A stretch of 64,000 nt of DNA from Eutrigla gurnardus. Taxonomy: Eukaryota; Chordata; Actinopteri; Perciformes; Triglidae. Under the pieces are notes generated by a model. The model was given only the letters and a program-made list of their open reading frames with translations, was not told the origin of the DNA and did no database searches. Position 1 is the first letter of the stretch. Every line of letters begins with the position of its first letter. The position numbers were made by a program, and so were the translations under genes. This document shows, in pieces, positions 12,800-26,591 of this stretch. The stretch is taken from contig CAUPSS010000033.1 of the NCBI GenBank assembly GCA_963514095.1, forward strand, positions 1 to 64,000, written 5' to 3'.

Positions 12800-14329
12800 C
12801 ATGTAGAGACAGACAGGTAACCAGTCTATCACAGGGAGACATGTAGAGACAGACAGGTAACCAGTCTATCATGGGGCCGACATGTAGAGACAGACAGGTA
12901 ACCAGTCTATCACAGGGAGACATGTAGAGACAGACAGGTAACCAGTCTATCACAGGGAGACATGTAAAGACAGATAGGTAACCAGTCTATCACAGGGAGA
13001 CATGTAGAGACAGACAGGTGACCAGTCTATCACAGGGAGACATGTAGAGACAGACAGGTAACCAGTCTATCACAGGGAGACATGTGGAGACAGACAGGTA
13101 ACCAGTCTATCACAGGGAGACATGTAGAGACAGACAGGTAACCAGTCTATCACAGGGAGACATGTAGAGACAGACAGGTAACCAGTCTATCACAGGGAGA
13201 CATGTAGAGACAGACAGGTAACCAGTCTATCACAGGGAGACATGTAAAGACAGATAGGTAACCAGTCTATCACAGGGAGACATGTAGAGACAGACAGGTG
13301 ACCAGTCTATCACAGGGAGACATGTAGAGACAGACAGGTAACCAGTCTATCACAGGGAGACATGTAGAGACAGACAGGTAACCAGTCTATCACAGGGAGA
13401 CATGTACAGACAGACAGGTAACCAGTCTATCACAGGGCTGACATGTAGAGACAGACAGGTAACCAGTCTATCACAGGGCTGACATGTAGAGACAGACAGG
13501 TAACCAGTCTATCATAGGGCTGACATGTAGAGACAGACAGGTAACCAGTCTATCACATGGAGACATATGGAGACAGACAGGTAACCAGTCTATCACAGGG
13601 AGACATGTAGAGACAGACAGGTAACCAGTCTATCACAGGGAGACATGTAGAGACCGACAGGTAACAAGTCTATCATAGGGCTGACATGTAGAGACAGACA
13701 GGTGACCAGTCTATCACAGGGCTGACATGTAGAGACAGACAGGTAACCAGTCTATCACAGGGAGACATGTAGAGACAGACAGGTAACCAGTCTATCACAG
13801 GGAGACATGTAGAGACAGACAGGTAATCAGTCTATCACAGGGCTGACATGTAGAGACAGACAGGCAACCAGTCTATCACAGGGCTGACATGTAGAGACAG
13901 ACAGGTAACCAGTCTATCACAGGGCCGACATGTAGAGACAGACAGGTAACCAGTCTATCACAGGGAGACATGTAGAGACAGACAGGTAACCAGTCTATCA
14001 CAGGGAGACATGTAGAGACAGACAGGTAACCAGTCTATCATGGGGCCGACATGTAGAGACAGACAGGTAACCAGTCTATCACAGGGAGACATGTATAGAC
14101 AGACAGGTAACCAGTCTATCACAGGGCTGACATGTAGAGACAGACAGGTAACCAGTCTATCACAGGGAGACATGTAGAGACAGACAGGCAACCAGTCTAT
14201 CACAGGGCTGACATGTAGAGACAGACAGGTAACCAGTCTATCACAGGGCCGACATGTAGAGACAGACAGGTAACCAGTCTATCACAGGGAGACATGTAGA
14301 GACAGACAGGTAACCAGTCTATCACAGGG
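12800..14329 (+). repeat. Left, partial unit of the A/B higher-order domain
   Basis: Equivalent to 15461-16990 at a 2,661-bp offset: CATGGGGCC 12870/15531, AAAGACAGATAGG 12965/15626 and the private GACATATGG 13562/16223. Upstream of about 12,870 the two diverge, so this is where the regular A/B domain begins. It contains the GTAACAAGTC variant, found only in this domain, beside GACCGACAGG. Confidence 0.87.
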
Positions 14330-16990
14330 ACACATGTAGAGACAGACAGGTAACCAGTCTATCATGGGGCCGACATGTAGAGACAGACAGGTAACCAGTC
14401 TATCACAGGGAGACATGTAGAGACAGACAGGTAACCAGTCTATCACAGGGGGACATGTAGAGACAGACAGGTAACCAGTCTATCACAGGGAGACATGTAG
14501 AGACAGACAGGTAACCAGTCTATCACAGGGAGACATGTAGAGACAGACAGGTAACCAGTCTATCACAGGGAGACATGTAAAGACAGACAGGTAACCAGTC
14601 TATCACAGGGAGACATGTAGAGACAGACAGGTGACCAGTCTATCACAGGGAGACATGTAGAGACAGACAGGTAACCAGTCTATCACAGGGAGACATGTAG
14701 AGACAGACAGGTAACCAGTCTATCACAGGGCTGACATGTAGAGACAGACAGGTAACCAGTCTATCACAGGGAGACATGTAGAGACAGACAGGTAACCAGT
14801 CTATCACAGGGAGACATGTACAGACAGACAGGTAACCAGTCTATCACAGGGAGACATGTAGAGACCGACAGGTAACCAGTCTATCACAGGGGGACATGTA
14901 CAGACAGACAGGTAACCAGTCTATCACAGGGCTGACATGTAGAGACAGACAGGTAACCAGTCTATCATAGGGCTGACATGTAGAGACAGACAGGTGACCA
15001 GTCTATCACAGGGCTGACATGTAGAGACAGACAGGTAACCAGTCTATCACAGGGGGACATGTAGAGACAGACAGGTAACCAGTCTATCACAGGGAGACAT
15101 GTAGAGACAGACAGGTAACCAGTCTATCACAGGGAGACATGTAGAGACAGACAGGTAACCAGTCTATCACAGGGAGACATGTAAAGACAGATAGGTAACC
15201 AGTCTATCACAGGGAGACATGTAGAGACAGACAGGTGACCAGTCTATCACAGGGAGACATGTAGAGACAGACAGGTAACCAGTCTATCACAGGGAGACAT
15301 GTAGAGACAGACAGTTAACCAGTCTATCACAGGGAGACATGTACAGACAGACAGGTAACCAGTCTATCACAGGGCTGACATGTAGAGACAGACAGGTAAC
15401 CAGTCTATCACAGGGCTGACATGTAGAGACAGACAGGTAACCAGTCTATCATAGGGCTGACATGTAGAGACAGACAGGTAACCAGTCTATCACAGGGAGA
15501 CATGTAGAGACAGACAGGTAACCAGTCTATCATGGGGCCGACATGTAGAGACAGACAGGTAACCAGTCTATCACAGGGAGACATGTAGAGACAGACAGGT
15601 AACCAGTCTATCACAGGGAGACATGTAAAGACAGATAGGTAACCAGTCTATCACAGGGAGACATGTAGAGACAGACAGGTGACCAGTCTATCACAGGGAG
15701 ACATGTAGAGACAGACAGGTAACCAGTCTATCACAGGGAGACATGTGGAGACAGACAGGTAACCAGTCTATCACAGGGAGACATGTAGAGACAGACAGGT
15801 AACCAGTCTATCACAGGGAGACATGTAGAGACAGACAGGTAACCAGTCTATCACAGGGAGACATGTAGAGACAGACAGGTAACCAGTCTATCACAGGGAG
15901 ACATGTAAAGACAGATAGGTAACCAGTCTATCACAGGGAGACATGTAGAGACAGACAGGTGACCAGTCTATCACAGGGAGACATGTAGAGACAGACAGGT
16001 AACCAGTCTATCACAGGGAGACATGTAGAGACAGACAGGTAACCAGTCTATCACAGGGAGACATGTACAGACAGACAGGTAACCAGTCTATCACAGGGCT
16101 GACATGTAGAGACAGACAGGTAACCAGTCTATCACAGGGCTGACATGTAGAGACAGACAGGTAACCAGTCTATCATAGGGCTGACATGTAGAGACAGACA
16201 GGTAACCAGTCTATCACATGGAGACATATGGAGACAGACAGGTAACCAGTCTATCACAGGGAGACATGTAGAGACAGACAGGTAACCAGTCTATCACAGG
16301 GAGACATGTAGAGACCGACAGGTAACAAGTCTATCATAGGGCTGACATGTAGAGACAGACAGGTGACCAGTCTATCACAGGGCTGACATGTAGAGACAGA
16401 CAGGTAACCAGTCTATCACAGGGAGACATGTAGAGACAGACAGGTAACCAGTCTATCACAGGGAGACATGTAGAGACAGACAGGTAATCAGTCTATCACA
16501 GGGCTGACATGTAGAGACAGACAGGCAACCAGTCTATCACAGGGCTGACATGTAGAGACAGACAGGTAACCAGTCTATCACAGGGCCGACATGTAGAGAC
16601 AGACAGGTAACCAGTCTATCACAGGGAGACATGTAGAGACAGACAGGTAACCAGTCTATCACAGGGAGACATGTAGAGACAGACAGGTAACCAGTCTATC
16701 ATGGGGCCGACATGTAGAGACAGACAGGTAACCAGTCTATCACAGGGAGACATGTATAGACAGACAGGTAACCAGTCTATCACAGGGCTGACATGTAGAG
16801 ACAGACAGGTAACCAGTCTATCACAGGGAGACATGTAGAGACAGACAGGCAACCAGTCTATCACAGGGCTGACATGTAGAGACAGACAGGTAACCAGTCT
16901 ATCACAGGGCCGACATGTAGAGACAGACAGGTAACCAGTCTATCACAGGGAGACATGTAGAGACAGACAGGTAACCAGTCTATCACAGGG
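14330..16990 (+). repeat. A unit (2,661 bp), copy 1
   Basis: Runs from one GGGACACATG junction to the next. It holds ACAGTTAACC at 15311 (981 bp from the start), a CATAGGGCTG/CATGGGGCC segment near 15450-15540, two AAAGACAGATAGG plus GTGACC pairs, and GACATATGG at 16223. The B unit has the same ends but is 361 bp (nine monomers) shorter between GTTAACC and GACATATGG, with different monomers in that interval. Confidence 0.9.
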
Positions 16991-19290
16991 ACACATGTAG
17001 AGACAGACAGGTAACCAGTCTATCATGGGGCCGACATGTAGAGACAGACAGGTAACCAGTCTATCACAGGGAGACATGTAGAGACAGACAGGTAACCAGT
17101 CTATCACAGGGGGACATGTAGAGACAGACAGGTAACCAGTCTATCACAGGGAGACATGTAGAGACAGACAGGTAACCAGTCTATCACAGGGAGACATGTA
17201 GAGACAGACAGGTAACCAGTCTATCACAGGGAGACATGTAAAGACAGACAGGTAACCAGTCTATCACAGGGAGACATGTAGAGACAGACAGGTGACCAGT
17301 CTATCACAGGGAGACATGTAGAGACAGACAGGTAACCAGTCTATCACAGGGAGACATGTAGAGACAGACAGGTAACCAGTCTATCACAGGGCTGACATGT
17401 AGAGACAGACAGGTAACCAGTCTATCACAGGGAGACATGTAGAGACAGACAGGTAACCAGTCTATCACAGGGAGACATGTACAGACAGACAGGTAACCAG
17501 TCTATCACAGGGAGACATGTAGAGACCGACAGGTAACCAGTCTATCACAGGGGGACATGTACAGACAGACAGGTAACCAGTCTATCACAGGGCTGACATG
17601 TAGAGACAGACAGGTAACCAGTCTATCATAGGGCTGACATGTAGAGACAGACAGGTGACCAGTCTATCACAGGGCTGACATGTAGAGACAGACAGGTAAC
17701 CAGTCTATCACAGGGGGACATGTAGAGACAGACAGGTAACCAGTCTATCACAGGGAGACATGTAGAGACAGACAGGTAACCAGTCTATCACAGGGAGACA
17801 TGTAGAGACAGACAGGTAACCAGTCTATCACAGGGAGACATGTAAAGACAGATAGGTAACCAGTCTATCACAGGGAGACATGTAGAGACAGACAGGTGAC
17901 CAGTCTATCACAGGGAGACATGTAGAGACAGACAGGTAACCAGTCTATCACAGGGAGACATGTAGAGACAGACAGTTAACCAGTCTATCACAGGGAGACA
18001 TGTACAGACAGACAGGTAACCAGTCTATCACAGGGCTGACATGTAGAGACAGACAGGTAACCAGTCTATCACAGGGCTGACATGTAGAGACAGACAGGTA
18101 ACCAGTCTATCATAGGGCTGACATGTAGAGACAGACAGGTAACCAGTCTATCACATGGAGACATGTGGAGACAGACAGGTAACCAGTCTATCACAGGGAG
18201 ACATGTAGAGACAGACAGGTAACCAGTCTATCACAGGGAGACATGTAGAGACCGACAGGTAACCAGTCTATCACAGGGAGACATGTAGAGACAGACAGGT
18301 AACCAGTCTATCACAGGGAGACATGTAGAGACAGACAGGTAACCAGTCTATCACAGGGAGACATGTACAGACAGACAGGTAACCAGTCTATCACAGGGCT
18401 GACATGTAGAGACAGACAGGTAACCAGTCTATCACAGGGCTGACATGTAGAGACAGACAGGTAACCAGTCTATCATAGGGCTGACATGTAGAGACAGACA
18501 GGTAACCAGTCTATCACATGGAGACATATGGAGACAGACAGGTAACCAGTCTATCACAGGGAGACATGTAGAGACAGACAGGTAACCAGTCTATCACAGG
18601 GAGACATGTAGAGACCGACAGGTAACAAGTCTATCATAGGGCTGACATGTAGAGACAGACAGGTGACCAGTCTATCACAGGGCTGACATGTAGAGACAGA
18701 CAGGTAACCAGTCTATCACAGGGAGACATGTAGAGACAGACAGGTAACCAGTCTATCACAGGGAGACATGTAGAGACAGACAGGTAATCAGTCTATCACA
18801 GGGCTGACATGTAGAGACAGACAGGCAACCAGTCTATCACAGGGCTGACATGTAGAGACAGACAGGTAACCAGTCTATCACAGGGCCGACATGTAGAGAC
18901 AGACAGGTAACCAGTCTATCACAGGGAGACATGTAGAGACAGACAGGTAACCAGTCTATCACAGGGAGACATGTAGAGACAGACAGGTAACCAGTCTATC
19001 ATGGGGCCGACATGTAGAGACAGACAGGTAACCAGTCTATCACAGGGAGACATGTATAGACAGACAGGTAACCAGTCTATCACAGGGCTGACATGTAGAG
19101 ACAGACAGGTAACCAGTCTATCACAGGGAGACATGTAGAGACAGACAGGCAACCAGTCTATCACAGGGCTGACATGTAGAGACAGACAGGTAACCAGTCT
19201 ATCACAGGGCCGACATGTAGAGACAGACAGGTAACCAGTCTATCACAGGGAGACATGTAGAGACAGACAGGTAACCAGTCTATCACAGGG
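16991..19290 (+). repeat. B unit (2,300 bp), copy 1
   Basis: Same start as A, with ACAGTTAACC at 17972, again 981 bp from the start. It then passes directly through CATAGGGCTGAC and CACATGGAGACATGTGGAG to a second TACAGAC series and GACATATGG at 18523. The interval from GTTAACC to GACATATGG is 551 bp, against 912 bp in A. The next B copy (21631-23930) keeps every marker at identical internal positions. Confidence 0.9.
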
Positions 19291-21630
19291 ACACATGTAG
19301 AGACAGACAGGTAACCAGTCTATCATGGGGCCGACATGTAGAGACAGACAGGTAACCAGTCTATCACAGGGAGACATGTAGAGACAGACAGGTAACCAGT
19401 CTATCACAGGGGGACATGTAGAGACAGACAGGTAACCAGTCTATCACAGGGAGACATGTAGAGACAGACAGGTAACCAGTCTATCACAGGGAGACATGTA
19501 GAGACCGACAGGTAACCAGTCTATCACAGGGGGACATGTACAGACAGACAGGTAACCAGTCTATCACAGGGCTGACATGTAGAGACAGACAGGTAACCAG
19601 TCTATCATAGGGCTGACATGTAGAGACAGACAGGTGACCAGTCTATCACAGGGCTGACATGTAGAGACAGACAGGTAACCAGTCTATCACAGGGGGACAT
19701 GTAGAGACAGACAGGTAACCAGTCTATCACAGGGAGACATGTAGAGACAGACAGGTAACCAGTCTATCACAGGGAGACATGTAGAGACAGACAGGTAACC
19801 AGTCTATCACAGGGAGACATGTAAAGACAGATAGGTAACCAGTCTATCACAGGGAGACATGTAGAGACAGACAGGTGACCAGTCTATCACAGGGAGACAT
19901 GTAGAGACAGACAGGTAACCAGTCTATCACAGGGAGACATGTAGAGACAGACAGTTAACCAGTCTATCACAGGGAGACATGTACAGACAGACAGGTAACC
20001 AGTCTATCACAGGGCTGACATGTAGAGACAGACAGGTAACCAGTCTATCACAGGGCTGACATGTAGAGACAGACAGGTAACCAGTCTATCATAGGGCTGA
20101 CATGTAGAGACAGACAGGTAACCAGTCTATCACAGGGAGACATGTAGAGACAGACAGGTAACCAGTCTATCATGGGGCCGACATGTAGAGACAGACAGGT
20201 AACCAGTCTATCACAGGGAGACATGTAGAGACAGACAGGTAACCAGTCTATCACAGGGAGACATGTAAAGACAGATAGGTAACCAGTCTATCACAGGGAG
20301 ACATGTAGAGACAGACAGGTGACCAGTCTATCACAGGGAGACATGTAGAGACAGACAGGTAACCAGTCTATCACAGGGAGACATGTGGAGACAGACAGGT
20401 AACCAGTCTATCACAGGGAGACATGTAGAGACAGACAGGTAACCAGTCTATCACAGGGAGACATGTAGAGACAGACAGGTAACCAGTCTATCACAGGGAG
20501 ACATGTAGAGACAGACAGGTAACCAGTCTATCACAGGGAGACATGTAAAGACAGATAGGTAACCAGTCTATCACAGGGAGACATGTAGAGACAGACAGGT
20601 GACCAGTCTATCACAGGGAGACATGTAGAGACAGACAGGTAACCAGTCTATCACAGGGAGACATGTAGAGACAGACAGGTAACCAGTCTATCACAGGGAG
20701 ACATGTACAGACAGACAGGTAACCAGTCTATCACAGGGCTGACATGTAGAGACAGACAGGTAACCAGTCTATCACAGGGCTGACATGTAGAGACAGACAG
20801 GTAACCAGTCTATCATAGGGCTGACATGTAGAGACAGACAGGTAACCAGTCTATCACATGGAGACATATGGAGACAGACAGGTAACCAGTCTATCACAGG
20901 GAGACATGTAGAGACAGACAGGTAACCAGTCTATCACAGGGAGACATGTAGAGACCGACAGGTAACAAGTCTATCATAGGGCTGACATGTAGAGACAGAC
21001 AGGTGACCAGTCTATCACAGGGCTGACATGTAGAGACAGACAGGTAACCAGTCTATCACAGGGAGACATGTAGAGACAGACAGGTAACCAGTCTATCACA
21101 GGGAGACATGTAGAGACAGACAGGTAATCAGTCTATCACAGGGCTGACATGTAGAGACAGACAGGCAACCAGTCTATCACAGGGCTGACATGTAGAGACA
21201 GACAGGTAACCAGTCTATCACAGGGCCGACATGTAGAGACAGACAGGTAACCAGTCTATCACAGGGAGACATGTAGAGACAGACAGGTAACCAGTCTATC
21301 ACAGGGAGACATGTAGAGACAGACAGGTAACCAGTCTATCATGGGGCCGACATGTAGAGACAGACAGGTAACCAGTCTATCACAGGGAGACATGTATAGA
21401 CAGACAGGTAACCAGTCTATCACAGGGCTGACATGTAGAGACAGACAGGTAACCAGTCTATCACAGGGAGACATGTAGAGACAGACAGGCAACCAGTCTA
21501 TCACAGGGCTGACATGTAGAGACAGACAGGTAACCAGTCTATCACAGGGCCGACATGTAGAGACAGACAGGTAACCAGTCTATCACAGGGAGACATGTAG
21601 AGACAGACAGGTAACCAGTCTATCACAGGG
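19291..21630 (+). repeat. Shortened A unit (2,340 bp) with a 321-bp deletion
   Basis: Identified as an A unit by the 912-bp interval from ACAGTTAACC (19951) to GACATATGG (20863). The interval from the unit start to GTTAACC is 660 bp instead of 981 bp. The missing 321 bp (eight monomers, one of 41 bp) falls near 19,500, where a GGGGGACATG monomer is followed by one plain monomer and then GACCGACAGG. The AAAGAC, GTGACC, CTGAC and TACAGAC monomers present in the other units are gone. Confidence 0.9.
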
Positions 21631-23930
21631 ACACATGTAGAGACAGACAGGTAACCAGTCTATCATGGGGCCGACATGTAGAGACAGACAGGTAACCAGT
21701 CTATCACAGGGAGACATGTAGAGACAGACAGGTAACCAGTCTATCACAGGGGGACATGTAGAGACAGACAGGTAACCAGTCTATCACAGGGAGACATGTA
21801 GAGACAGACAGGTAACCAGTCTATCACAGGGAGACATGTAGAGACAGACAGGTAACCAGTCTATCACAGGGAGACATGTAAAGACAGACAGGTAACCAGT
21901 CTATCACAGGGAGACATGTAGAGACAGACAGGTGACCAGTCTATCACAGGGAGACATGTAGAGACAGACAGGTAACCAGTCTATCACAGGGAGACATGTA
22001 GAGACAGACAGGTAACCAGTCTATCACAGGGCTGACATGTAGAGACAGACAGGTAACCAGTCTATCACAGGGAGACATGTAGAGACAGACAGGTAACCAG
22101 TCTATCACAGGGAGACATGTACAGACAGACAGGTAACCAGTCTATCACAGGGAGACATGTAGAGACCGACAGGTAACCAGTCTATCACAGGGGGACATGT
22201 ACAGACAGACAGGTAACCAGTCTATCACAGGGCTGACATGTAGAGACAGACAGGTAACCAGTCTATCATAGGGCTGACATGTAGAGACAGACAGGTGACC
22301 AGTCTATCACAGGGCTGACATGTAGAGACAGACAGGTAACCAGTCTATCACAGGGGGACATGTAGAGACAGACAGGTAACCAGTCTATCACAGGGAGACA
22401 TGTAGAGACAGACAGGTAACCAGTCTATCACAGGGAGACATGTAGAGACAGACAGGTAACCAGTCTATCACAGGGAGACATGTAAAGACAGATAGGTAAC
22501 CAGTCTATCACAGGGAGACATGTAGAGACAGACAGGTGACCAGTCTATCACAGGGAGACATGTAGAGACAGACAGGTAACCAGTCTATCACAGGGAGACA
22601 TGTAGAGACAGACAGTTAACCAGTCTATCACAGGGAGACATGTACAGACAGACAGGTAACCAGTCTATCACAGGGCTGACATGTAGAGACAGACAGGTAA
22701 CCAGTCTATCACAGGGCTGACATGTAGAGACAGACAGGTAACCAGTCTATCATAGGGCTGACATGTAGAGACAGACAGGTAACCAGTCTATCACATGGAG
22801 ACATGTGGAGACAGACAGGTAACCAGTCTATCACAGGGAGACATGTAGAGACAGACAGGTAACCAGTCTATCACAGGGAGACATGTAGAGACCGACAGGT
22901 AACCAGTCTATCACAGGGAGACATGTAGAGACAGACAGGTAACCAGTCTATCACAGGGAGACATGTAGAGACAGACAGGTAACCAGTCTATCACAGGGAG
23001 ACATGTACAGACAGACAGGTAACCAGTCTATCACAGGGCTGACATGTAGAGACAGACAGGTAACCAGTCTATCACAGGGCTGACATGTAGAGACAGACAG
23101 GTAACCAGTCTATCATAGGGCTGACATGTAGAGACAGACAGGTAACCAGTCTATCACATGGAGACATATGGAGACAGACAGGTAACCAGTCTATCACAGG
23201 GAGACATGTAGAGACAGACAGGTAACCAGTCTATCACAGGGAGACATGTAGAGACCGACAGGTAACAAGTCTATCATAGGGCTGACATGTAGAGACAGAC
23301 AGGTGACCAGTCTATCACAGGGCTGACATGTAGAGACAGACAGGTAACCAGTCTATCACAGGGAGACATGTAGAGACAGACAGGTAACCAGTCTATCACA
23401 GGGAGACATGTAGAGACAGACAGGTAATCAGTCTATCACAGGGCTGACATGTAGAGACAGACAGGCAACCAGTCTATCACAGGGCTGACATGTAGAGACA
23501 GACAGGTAACCAGTCTATCACAGGGCCGACATGTAGAGACAGACAGGTAACCAGTCTATCACAGGGAGACATGTAGAGACAGACAGGTAACCAGTCTATC
23601 ACAGGGAGACATGTAGAGACAGACAGGTAACCAGTCTATCATGGGGCCGACATGTAGAGACAGACAGGTAACCAGTCTATCACAGGGAGACATGTATAGA
23701 CAGACAGGTAACCAGTCTATCACAGGGCTGACATGTAGAGACAGACAGGTAACCAGTCTATCACAGGGAGACATGTAGAGACAGACAGGCAACCAGTCTA
23801 TCACAGGGCTGACATGTAGAGACAGACAGGTAACCAGTCTATCACAGGGCCGACATGTAGAGACAGACAGGTAACCAGTCTATCACAGGGAGACATGTAG
23901 AGACAGACAGGTAACCAGTCTATCACAGGG
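21631..23930 (+). repeat. B unit (2,300 bp), copy 2
   Basis: Same length and internal marker positions as 16991-19290: ACAGTTAACC at 22612 (981 bp from the start) and GACATATGG at 23163. Where I compared them, rows 4,640 bp apart read the same, which suggests very recent duplication of the B-plus-A pair. Confidence 0.9.
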
Positions 23931-26591
23931 ACACATGTAGAGACAGACAGGTAACCAGTCTATCATGGGGCCGACATGTAGAGACAGACAGGTAACCAGT
24001 CTATCACAGGGAGACATGTAGAGACAGACAGGTAACCAGTCTATCACAGGGGGACATGTAGAGACAGACAGGTAACCAGTCTATCACAGGGAGACATGTA
24101 GAGACAGACAGGTAACCAGTCTATCACAGGGAGACATGTAGAGACAGACAGGTAACCAGTCTATCACAGGGAGACATGTAAAGACAGACAGGTAACCAGT
24201 CTATCACAGGGAGACATGTAGAGACAGACAGGTGACCAGTCTATCACAGGGAGACATGTAGAGACAGACAGGTAACCAGTCTATCACAGGGAGACATGTA
24301 GAGACAGACAGGTAACCAGTCTATCACAGGGCTGACATGTAGAGACAGACAGGTAACCAGTCTATCACAGGGAGACATGTAGAGACAGACAGGTAACCAG
24401 TCTATCACAGGGAGACATGTACAGACAGACAGGTAACCAGTCTATCACAGGGAGACATGTAGAGACCGACAGGTAACCAGTCTATCACAGGGGGACATGT
24501 ACAGACAGACAGGTAACCAGTCTATCACAGGGCTGACATGTAGAGACAGACAGGTAACCAGTCTATCATAGGGCTGACATGTAGAGACAGACAGGTGACC
24601 AGTCTATCACAGGGCTGACATGTAGAGACAGACAGGTAACCAGTCTATCACAGGGGGACATGTAGAGACAGACAGGTAACCAGTCTATCACAGGGAGACA
24701 TGTAGAGACAGACAGGTAACCAGTCTATCACAGGGAGACATGTAGAGACAGACAGGTAACCAGTCTATCACAGGGAGACATGTAAAGACAGATAGGTAAC
24801 CAGTCTATCACAGGGAGACATGTAGAGACAGACAGGTGACCAGTCTATCACAGGGAGACATGTAGAGACAGACAGGTAACCAGTCTATCACAGGGAGACA
24901 TGTAGAGACAGACAGTTAACCAGTCTATCACAGGGAGACATGTACAGACAGACAGGTAACCAGTCTATCACAGGGCTGACATGTAGAGACAGACAGGTAA
25001 CCAGTCTATCACAGGGCTGACATGTAGAGACAGACAGGTAACCAGTCTATCATAGGGCTGACATGTAGAGACAGACAGGTAACCAGTCTATCACAGGGAG
25101 ACATGTAGAGACAGACAGGTAACCAGTCTATCATGGGGCCGACATGTAGAGACAGACAGGTAACCAGTCTATCACAGGGAGACATGTAGAGACAGACAGG
25201 TAACCAGTCTATCACAGGGAGACATGTAAAGACAGATAGGTAACCAGTCTATCACAGGGAGACATGTAGAGACAGACAGGTGACCAGTCTATCACAGGGA
25301 GACATGTAGAGACAGACAGGTAACCAGTCTATCACAGGGAGACATGTGGAGACAGACAGGTAACCAGTCTATCACAGGGAGACATGTAGAGACAGACAGG
25401 TAACCAGTCTATCACAGGGAGACATGTAGAGACAGACAGGTAACCAGTCTATCACAGGGAGACATGTAGAGACAGACAGGTAACCAGTCTATCACAGGGA
25501 GACATGTAAAGACAGATAGGTAACCAGTCTATCACAGGGAGACATGTAGAGACAGACAGGTGACCAGTCTATCACAGGGAGACATGTAGAGACAGACAGG
25601 TAACCAGTCTATCACAGGGAGACATGTAGAGACAGACAGGTAACCAGTCTATCACAGGGAGACATGTACAGACAGACAGGTAACCAGTCTATCACAGGGC
25701 TGACATGTAGAGACAGACAGGTAACCAGTCTATCACAGGGCTGACATGTAGAGACAGACAGGTAACCAGTCTATCATAGGGCTGACATGTAGAGACAGAC
25801 AGGTAACCAGTCTATCACATGGAGACATATGGAGACAGACAGGTAACCAGTCTATCACAGGGAGACATGTAGAGACAGACAGGTAACCAGTCTATCACAG
25901 GGAGACATGTAGAGACCGACAGGTAACAAGTCTATCATAGGGCTGACATGTAGAGACAGACAGGTGACCAGTCTATCACAGGGCTGACATGTAGAGACAG
26001 ACAGGTAACCAGTCTATCACAGGGAGACATGTAGAGACAGACAGGTAACCAGTCTATCACAGGGAGACATGTAGAGACAGACAGGTAATCAGTCTATCAC
26101 AGGGCTGACATGTAGAGACAGACAGGCAACCAGTCTATCACAGGGCTGACATGTAGAGACAGACAGGTAACCAGTCTATCACAGGGCCGACATGTAGAGA
26201 CAGACAGGTAACCAGTCTATCACAGGGAGACATGTAGAGACAGACAGGTAACCAGTCTATCACAGGGAGACATGTAGAGACAGACAGGTAACCAGTCTAT
26301 CATGGGGCCGACATGTAGAGACAGACAGGTAACCAGTCTATCACAGGGAGACATGTATAGACAGACAGGTAACCAGTCTATCACAGGGCTGACATGTAGA
26401 GACAGACAGGTAACCAGTCTATCACAGGGAGACATGTAGAGACAGACAGGCAACCAGTCTATCACAGGGCTGACATGTAGAGACAGACAGGTAACCAGTC
26501 TATCACAGGGCCGACATGTAGAGACAGACAGGTAACCAGTCTATCACAGGGAGACATGTAGAGACAGACAGGTAACCAGTCTATCACAGGG
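23931..26591 (+). repeat. A unit (2,661 bp), copy 2
   Basis: Full-length A unit with ACAGTTAACC at 24912 and GACATATGG at 25824, the same internal positions as 14330-16990. With the preceding B unit it makes a 4,961-bp pair. It ends at the last ACACATG junction of the window (26592), after which the array switches to sequence resembling 4.9-9 kb. Confidence 0.9.
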
